Below are positions 59,021 through 64,000 of a DNA stretch of 64,000 nucleotides, piece after piece (position 1 is the first letter of the stretch; each line of letters opens with the position of its first letter). The notes below the pieces were generated by a model. That model was not told the DNA's origin, made no database searches, and was given only the letters and a program-made list of their open reading frames with translations. Origin of the DNA: Salinimicrobium soli. GTDB taxonomy: Bacteria > Bacteroidota > Bacteroidia > Flavobacteriales > Flavobacteriaceae. The position numbers were made by a program, and so were the translations under genes. The stretch is from positions 744,001 through 808,000 of the forward strand of contig NZ_JBLUWW010000001.1 in assembly GCF_048323655.1 (NCBI RefSeq), in the 5' to 3' direction.

Positions 59021-60772
59021 TTATTTTGTCGTTATGGTTAAATTTAGCTCTTTTAATTGATCTTCATCAATTCTGGCAGGCGCATCTATCATAACGTCCC
59101 GGCCGGCATTGTTCTTTGGGAATGCTATATAATCCCTAATGGTTTCCTGTCCGCCAAGTATTGCGACAAGTCGGTCAAAACCAAAAGCGATCCCACCGTG
59201 TGGGGGAGCTCCATATTGAAAAGCATCCATCAGGAATCCGAACTGGGCTTTCGCCTCTTCCGGAGTAAATCCAAGGTGATTGAACATCATGGCCTGGGTG
59301 GCTTTATCGTGTATCCTGATAGAACCTCCTCCAATCTCGTTACCATTAAGTACAAGGTCGTAAGCGTTTGCTCTTACTTTTCCCGGTTCTGTGTCCAGTA
59401 ATTTAATGTCTTCAGGTTTTGGAGAAGTAAATGGATGGTGCATGGCGTGGTACCTTCCGGTTTCCTCATCCCATTCCAGGAGCGGGAAATCAACCACCCA
59501 AAGCGGAGCAAATTCATCAGCTTTTCTAAGACCAAGTTCGTTGGCCAGATGCATCCTTAAAGCACTCAATTGAGTTCTTGTTTTATGCTCGTCTCCAGCC
59601 ATGACCAGGATAAGGTCTCCAGGTTTGGCTCCGGTCTCCCCAGCCCAGATCTTAAGATCTTCTTCAGAGTAGAACTTATCTACAGAAGATTTCATGCTAC
59701 CATCTTCATTGTATTTTGCCCAAACCATTCCGTTGGCTCCAATCTGCGGTCTCTTCACCCATTCTATCAGCTTATCGATCTCTTTTCGGGTAAAGTTGGC
59801 AGCACCCGGAACGGCGATCCCAACGATCAATTCCTGTTGATCAAAGACATTGAAACCTTTATTTTTGGCCACTTCATTCAGTTCTCCGAATTCCATTCCG
59901 AAGCGAATGTCCGGCTTGTCATTCCCGTACTTCTTCATGGCTTCTGCATAGGTCATTCTCGGGAATTCGGTCACATCCACACCTTTTACAGCTTTAATAA
60001 GGTGTCTGGTGAAATCTTCAAAGGTGTTGAGGATATCTTCCTGCTCTACAAAGGCCATTTCACAGTCTATCTGGGTGAATTCCGGTTGCCTGTCGGCACG
60101 AAGATCTTCATCCCTGAAGCATTTTACGATCTGGAAATATTTATCAAGGCCACCAACCATTAGCAACTGCTTGAAAGTTTGTGGTGACTGCGGAAGAGCG
60201 TAGAACTGTCCTTCATTCATTCGGCTTGGTACCACAAAATCACGGGCTCCTTCGGGAGTCGATTTAATTAGTACTGGTGTTTCTACTTCAATAAAGCCTT
60301 TTTTGGATAGAAAATTTCTCACCTCCATAGCTACCTGGCTGCGGAAGATTAGTTTGTTCTTTACCGGATTTCTCCTGATGTCCAGGTAACGGTATTTCAT
60401 TCGAAGGTCCTCTCCACCGTCGGTCTCATCTTCAATAGTGAAAGGCGGTACCTGTGCAGCGTTCAGGATCTTGAAATCCTTCACAAGGATCTCTATATCA
60501 CCTGTAGGCATGTTTGGATTTTTAGACTCCCTTTCAATAACCTCTCCGGTTGCCTGGATCACGAATTCGCGACCTAATTGAGAAGCTTTTTCCATCACTT
60601 CTTTCGGCGTGCGTTCTTCATCAAAAATTAGCTGGGTAATTCCATAGCGGTCTCGAAGATCGACCCAGACCATGAATCCTTTGTCCCTGACTTTTTGTAC
60701 CCATCCAGAAAGGGTAACTTCCTGATTCTTATCTTCTATTCGTAATTCACCACAGGTGTGACTTCTGTACAT
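59021..60772 (-). CDS. aspS: Aspartyl-tRNA synthetase
   Basis: 583 aa from the ATG at 60772 (M-Y-R-S-H-T-C-G-E-L-R is the standard start; the TTG at 60781 is not needed). Class II synthetase: N-terminal OB-fold anticodon-binding domain (about 1-105), then catalytic core with motif 1 (F-I-E-V-E-T-P), motif 2 (F-R-D-E-D-L-R-A-D-R-Q-P-E-F), the bacterial GAD insertion domain (about 290-410) and motif 3 (G-I-A-F-G-F-D-R). Charges tRNA-Asp. Promoter -7 box at 60796..60803. Transcribed alone. Confidence 0.97.
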   Translation of the reverse strand: MYRSHTCGELRIEDKNQEVTLSGWVQKVRDKGFMVWVDLRDRYGITQLIFDEERTPKEVMEKASQLGREFVIQATGEVIERESKNPNMPTGDIEILVKDFKILNAAQVPPFTIEDETDGGEDLRMKYRYLDIRRNPVKNKLIFRSQVAMEVRNFLSKKGFIEVETPVLIKSTPEGARDFVVPSRMNEGQFYALPQSPQTFKQLLMVGGLDKYFQIVKCFRDEDLRADRQPEFTQIDCEMAFVEQEDILNTFEDFTRHLIKAVKGVDVTEFPRMTYAEAMKKYGNDKPDIRFGMEFGELNEVAKNKGFNVFDQQELIVGIAVPGAANFTRKEIDKLIEWVKRPQIGANGMVWAKYNEDGSMKSSVDKFYSEEDLKIWAGETGAKPGDLILVMAGDEHKTRTQLSALRMHLANELGLRKADEFAPLWVVDFPLLEWDEETGRYHAMHHPFTSPKPEDIKLLDTEPGKVRANAYDLVLNGNEIGGGSIRIHDKATQAMMFNHLGFTPEEAKAQFGFLMDAFQYGAPPHGGIAFGFDRLVAILGGQETIRDYIAFPKNNAGRDVMIDAPARIDEDQLKELNLTITTK

Positions 60773-60795
60773 TTTTTCCAAATTTTTTCAGGAGG

Positions 60796-60803
60796 CAAAA
60801 ATA
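60796..60803 (-). promoter_or_regulatory. -7 promoter box of aspS
   Basis: TATTTTTG on the minus strand, 23 bp before the ATG. Confidence 0.45.
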
Positions 60804-60875
60804 AGAAGAACTGAGCGGAATAAGTTGAATTAGCCCCTAAAATAATTGTGCGGGAGGACTTATTAGGGTAAAAAA

Positions 60876-60899
60876 AATCCGGAGAGCGATCTCCGGATT
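60876..60899 (-). terminator. Terminator of the proline operon
   Basis: Perfect stem AATCCGGAGA / TCTCCGGATT with loop GCGA, followed by a T run in the minus direction. Confidence 0.9.
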
Positions 60900-60926
60900 C
60901 CTTCATTCTTCTTTTTTACAGCTTTT

Positions 60927-61748
60927 CTAGTGATGGATCTTAGTAAAATGTACCTCGTCATTAATGGCATTCAGGATGAAGTTATCATCCAGACCATTTA
61001 CGATCCAGGTTTCTATCTTAGCCTTCTGGGTAATAGCGGCGGCAGAAACTTTTGACTGCATTCCACCGGTACCGTGTGCGGATTTAGTTTCAGACATCAC
61101 CTCGCGCTCCAGTTCCTTCAGGTCATTTACTTTCCTGATAGTTTCGGGAGTTTCGGCACTAATTGAACCTTTTTTGTAAACACCATGAGTGTTAGTGGCA
61201 ATGATAAACAGGTCCACATCCAGCAAGGCTGCTGTTTGTGCGGCCAGGTTATCATTGTCGCCAAACTGAATAGCATCGGTTGAAGAGGTGTCATTCTCAT
61301 TAACAATTGGTATATAATCGTTCTCCACCAATACGTTCACAGTGTTGATAATATTCTGGCGTGAATCTTCCCTTCCGAAGTCATTAGGGGAAAGCAGGCA
61401 CTGAGAAGTCAATAGACCAAGTTCCCTAAAACTTTCCTGGAAGATCCTCATCAAGTGAGGCTGTCCAATGGAGGCAAGAGCCTGTTTCACATCAATATTT
61501 TCACCGCTCTTTTCGAGGTTCACAAATTGTTTTGCCACGGCAACCGCTCCCGAGCTAATGAGCACAAATTCGTACTCGTCTTTCAACGCCGCGATCTGCC
61601 GTGCGATGTCTTCGATCTTACCCCGGGAGATCTGGTCGGTTTCCCTGGTAAGGGTATTGGAACCTAACTTAAGTAAAATTCTCTTTTTCTTCTTGGGCGT
61701 TTCCATTTCTATATCGTTCTGTTGCAAGATCTTATCTAATTTGTCCAT
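60927..61748 (-). CDS. proB: Glutamate 5-kinase (no PUA domain)
   Basis: 273 aa. First step of proline synthesis: phosphorylates glutamate to gamma-glutamyl phosphate. Amino-acid-kinase fold: K-L-G-S-N-T-L-T near residue 27, S-S-G-A-V-A-V near 65, N-E-N-D-T and D-N-D-N-L-A-A near 150-170, and G-T-G-G-M-Q-S-K near 225. The C-terminal PUA domain of E. coli ProB is missing, as in several Bacteroidetes. The first 20 residues include a basic run (P-K-K-K-K-R); an internal ATG could start nearer the domain. Overlaps proA by 17 bp, so coupled. Confidence 0.93.
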   Translation of the reverse strand: MDKLDKILQQNDIEMETPKKKKRILLKLGSNTLTRETDQISRGKIEDIARQIAALKDEYEFVLISSGAVAVAKQFVNLEKSGENIDVKQALASIGQPHLMRIFQESFRELGLLTSQCLLSPNDFGREDSRQNIINTVNVLVENDYIPIVNENDTSSTDAIQFGDNDNLAAQTAALLDVDLFIIATNTHGVYKKGSISAETPETIRKVNDLKELEREVMSETKSAHGTGGMQSKVSAAAITQKAKIETWIVNGLDDNFILNAINDEVHFTKIHH

Positions 61749-62928
61749 TTCCGTGTATATACCATTTGTTGGTTACTAAATGCTGCAGGCCAATTGGGCC
61801 TCTTTGGTGCAGTTTATCTGTACTGATGGCGAGCTCACCTCCCAATCCCAGTTGTCCTCCATCGGTAAACCGGGTAGAGGCATTGTGATAAACGGCTGCA
61901 TTATCCACGTTTTCCATGAACTGCCGGGCCGCTTTATCATCTTTTGAGATAATAGAGGCAGAATGCCCACCGGAATATTTATTGATTTTGGCAATGGCTT
62001 CAGAAACTGAACCCACTTCGCCAATAAGTGCTTTGTAGTCTAAAAATTCTTCATACCACTCATCTTCACTTTCCAGAGATCTCACTCCGTCGCGGTCTTC
62101 AAGGCTTCCTTCGCCAATGATCTCCACATCATGTTCAGAAAGGGTATTCAAAAGCTCCTTTATAAATGCTTCCTTATTCGGAAGCCCGGAGTCGATCAAC
62201 ACTTTATCTACTGCATTACAGGCTGAGATCTTCCCGGTCTTACCGTTCAGGATCACATCAAGGGCTATATCAGTATCTGCCTTGTCATGAACATAGACGA
62301 AGTTATTTCCGCGGCCGCTCACTATCACCTGTGCAGATGAATTTTCTTTTACAAATTTTATCAATCGTTCTCCGCCGCGAGGTACAATAAGATCTACCCG
62401 CTGCGTTGGATTGGCAAGGAACTCCTGAGTCTGTTTGCGGTCAAACTGAAGATATTCCACCCAGTTTGGAGAGACATTGTTCTCTTCCAAAGCTTTGTGC
62501 CATAATTCTACGATCTTGAGGTTGGAATTAAGGGATTCTTTTCCACCTTTTAAAAGGATCTTGTTTCCTGATTTAAAGGCGATCCCGGCAGCTTCAACAG
62601 TAACATCGGGACGGGATTCATAGATGATCATCACCGTTCCAAAGGAAGCAGTCTTATTATAGACCTGCATTCCGTTCTCATGTTTAAAGCTGAAGCGTTC
62701 GACTCCCACAGGGTCATCCTGGGAAGCTAAATGTTTTAGAGAATGGACCATTCCTTCTATTTTGGAATCATCCACTTTTAGCCTGTCTTCCATGGCTAAA
62801 TCTTCACCTGAATAATTTTCCAGGTCAACTTTGTTTGCTTTTAAAATACTGTCTTTTTCTTTTTCTACAAGATTGGCCATCGAAAGTAGTACGGCATTGC
62901 GTTCTTCAATGGTTAACAACGTATTCAT
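61732..62928 (-). CDS. proA: Gamma-glutamyl phosphate reductase
   Basis: 398 aa. Aldehyde-dehydrogenase fold; catalytic Cys in K-I-S-A-C-N-A-V-D, preceded by I-V-P-R-G-G-E-R-L-I and followed by H-N-A-S-T-R-F-T-D-G-G and G-L-G-G-E-L-A-I-S-T. Reduces gamma-glutamyl phosphate to glutamate semialdehyde with NADPH. First gene of the operon, with proB overlapping downstream (proA-proB order). Confidence 0.95.
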   Translation of the reverse strand: MNTLLTIEERNAVLLSMANLVEKEKDSILKANKVDLENYSGEDLAMEDRLKVDDSKIEGMVHSLKHLASQDDPVGVERFSFKHENGMQVYNKTASFGTVMIIYESRPDVTVEAAGIAFKSGNKILLKGGKESLNSNLKIVELWHKALEENNVSPNWVEYLQFDRKQTQEFLANPTQRVDLIVPRGGERLIKFVKENSSAQVIVSGRGNNFVYVHDKADTDIALDVILNGKTGKISACNAVDKVLIDSGLPNKEAFIKELLNTLSEHDVEIIGEGSLEDRDGVRSLESEDEWYEEFLDYKALIGEVGSVSEAIAKINKYSGGHSASIISKDDKAARQFMENVDNAAVYHNASTRFTDGGQLGLGGELAISTDKLHQRGPIGLQHLVTNKWYIHGNGQIR

Positions 62929-63007
62929 TCTTTAGTTTTTAATTAATATTAATTGAACTTCGCCCACAAGGGTTCAAACACTTTGCCAGACTCCCGTTAA
63001 AAAAGAA

Positions 63008-63033
63008 AACCTCCGGTTTTTATGCCGGAGGTT
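63008..63033 (-). terminator. Terminator of the RND efflux gene
   Basis: Stem AACCTCCGG / CCGGAGGTT with an 8-base loop, just past the stop of the RND gene and upstream of proA. Confidence 0.85.
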
Positions 63034-63038
63034 CTGTT

Positions 63039-64000
63039 TTATTGAGTTTGAACTTCAAGTTTTGCTTTTTTTCGGGTGTGTAACCGTACCCTCGCCCGGT
63101 TGACCAGATACAGCATAACCGGCACTACTACTAAGGTAAGGAAGGTCGCGAAGATTAGTCCGAAGATAACGGTCCACGCCAGCGGCCCCCAGAAGATCAC
63201 GTTGTCTCCCCCAATATAAATTTGAGGATCATAATCTGTAAAGAGTGTAAAAAAGTCAATATTAAATCCAACGGCTAGCGGAATTAGCCCCAATACTGTC
63301 GTAATGGCAGTAAGCAAAACAGGTCGCAGCCTTGATTTTCCGCCTTCTACGATCATTTGGAAATATTGTCGCTTTGTCAGTGCCTCATTTTCCGCAAGCC
63401 CCAGATCACGTTTCTTCCGATCGATTAGGATTTGGGTATAATCCACCAGTACTATGGCGTTGTTCACCACAATACCCGCGAGAGAAATAATACCCATCAT
63501 GGTCATAATAATAATGAAATCCATTTGGAAGATCACCATTCCGAGGAACACCCCGGCCAAACTCAGGAATACAGCCATAAGAATAATGAGGGGCTTGGGA
63601 ACAGAGTTGAACTGTGCCACCAGGATAAGCAGAATACCTCCCAAACCAATAAGTAAGGCCTTCAGCAAAAAGGCCATATTCTCTTCCTGTTCTTCCTGTT
63701 CTCCCGTGAACTGAAGAGTCATGTTTTCCGGAAGTTTGTAATTCTGAAGTTCATTCTGCAGTTGTTCTACAATCGCATTTCCATTATATCCTTCCAATAC
63801 ATTGGAGTATACAGTAATAACCCTTTTCAGGTCCTTTCGCTTAATTGAGCTAAAGGCTGAGGTAAGATTTTTTTCAGTAACTGAAGAAATAGGTACCTGG
63901 ATCAGTGCTCCGTTATTCTGATTCTTGAAGGTTATAGGCTGATTGAAAAGTGCATTTTCATCGTACCTCAAGTCTTCATTGAATCTAATGTTGATGTCGT
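63039..64000 (-). CDS. RND efflux transporter permease subunit, C-terminal part
   Basis: At least 320 aa visible; continues beyond the right edge (the frame is open to 64000). Contains the last part of the periplasmic porter domain (F-T-G-E-Q-E-E-Q-E) followed by six transmembrane helices with hallmark segments (L-V-A-Q-F-N-S, G-I-I-S-L-A-G-I-V-V-N-N-A-I-V-L-V-D-Y) and P-V-L-L-T-A-I-T-T-V-L-G. Inner-membrane pump of the HAE1/AcrB type. The adaptor and outer-membrane genes should lie upstream of the window edge. Confidence 0.92.
   Translation of the reverse strand, partial: DINIRFNEDLRYDENALFNQPITFKNQNNGALIQVPISSVTEKNLTSAFSSIKRKDLKRVITVYSNVLEGYNGNAIVEQLQNELQNYKLPENMTLQFTGEQEEQEENMAFLLKALLIGLGGILLILVAQFNSVPKPLIILMAVFLSLAGVFLGMVIFQMDFIIIMTMMGIISLAGIVVNNAIVLVDYTQILIDRKKRDLGLAENEALTKRQYFQMIVEGGKSRLRPVLLTAITTVLGLIPLAVGFNIDFFTLFTDYDPQIYIGGDNVIFWGPLAWTVIFGLIFATFLTLVVVPVMLYLVNRARVRLHTRKKAKLEVQTQ

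Noticed and set aside
59570..60163. 197-codon plus-strand frame inside aspS
   Set aside because: It is the complement of a highly conserved synthetase core; no independent gene is credible.
1..64000. Search for tRNA, rRNA, integrase or transposase genes
   Set aside because: I saw no cloverleaf-like sequence, no rRNA stretch and no recombinase motif by reading; a tRNA scan would be decisive.

Overview
The window is chromosomal DNA from a member of Bacteroidetes, almost certainly family Flavobacteriaceae. The evidence is the general absence of Shine-Dalgarno sequences, promoter -7 boxes of the TAnnTTTG type, two giant secreted proteins with type IX secretion (T9SS) C-terminal sorting domains, many short lipoproteins, DUF6090-type membrane proteins, a RES/Xre toxin-antitoxin pair and short SSB proteins. 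Base composition is moderate (roughly 40% GC by eye) and fairly even. I found no rRNA, tRNA, prophage, transposase or CRISPR array.

Layout. 1-6.8 kb: the start of a YraN-type gene, a lipoprotein, metG, a histone-deacetylase-like hydrolase and a secreted M16 protease. 6.8-22.5 kb: an accessory block with two giant leucine-rich-repeat (LRR) surface proteins on the minus strand (1698 and about 2396 aa), a translationally coupled pair of PAS-LuxR regulators between them, and two tandem short ssb genes. A decayed copy of the ssb 3' end between the two LRR genes shows that this block grew by tandem duplication. 22.7-28.4 kb: lipoprotein hydrolase, two small cytoplasmic proteins, CBS protein, M28 peptidase with a membrane domain, and an epimerase.

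28.4-38.4 kb: a second accessory block with four DUF6090-family single-pass membrane proteins that share a near-identical 5' leader and N-terminus but have different C-terminal parts. One ends in a SusE/SusF-like domain, and a fifth copy is truncated. The block also holds a serine hydrolase, a TPR lipoprotein, a lipoprotein gene without a normal start codon, and two out-of-order fragments of an epimerase paralogue. 37-44.7 kb: envelope proteins, an amidase, OsmC, an IPT/TIG lipoprotein, a tandem intergenic repeat array, and a 47-bp element repeated with exact spacing upstream of three envelope genes.

44.7-64 kb: an NTF2-GAF-histidine kinase fusion, an M13 peptidase, a carboxypeptidase-regulatory-domain surface protein, a FAD/Rieske oxidoreductase, a Xre/RES toxin-antitoxin operon with an operator-like palindrome, an SDR-type threonine dehydrogenase, cold-shock protein, ClC chloride channel, aspS, the proA-proB operon (proline synthesis) and the 3' part of an RND efflux permease. 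Housekeeping genes are separated by clear hairpin terminators; accessory blocks carry most of the duplications and gene remnants.

Most original candidates: the DUF6090 'constant N-terminus, variable periplasmic part' cluster; the 47-bp paired-arm upstream element; and the ssb-LRR segmental duplication with its modular LRR cassettes.
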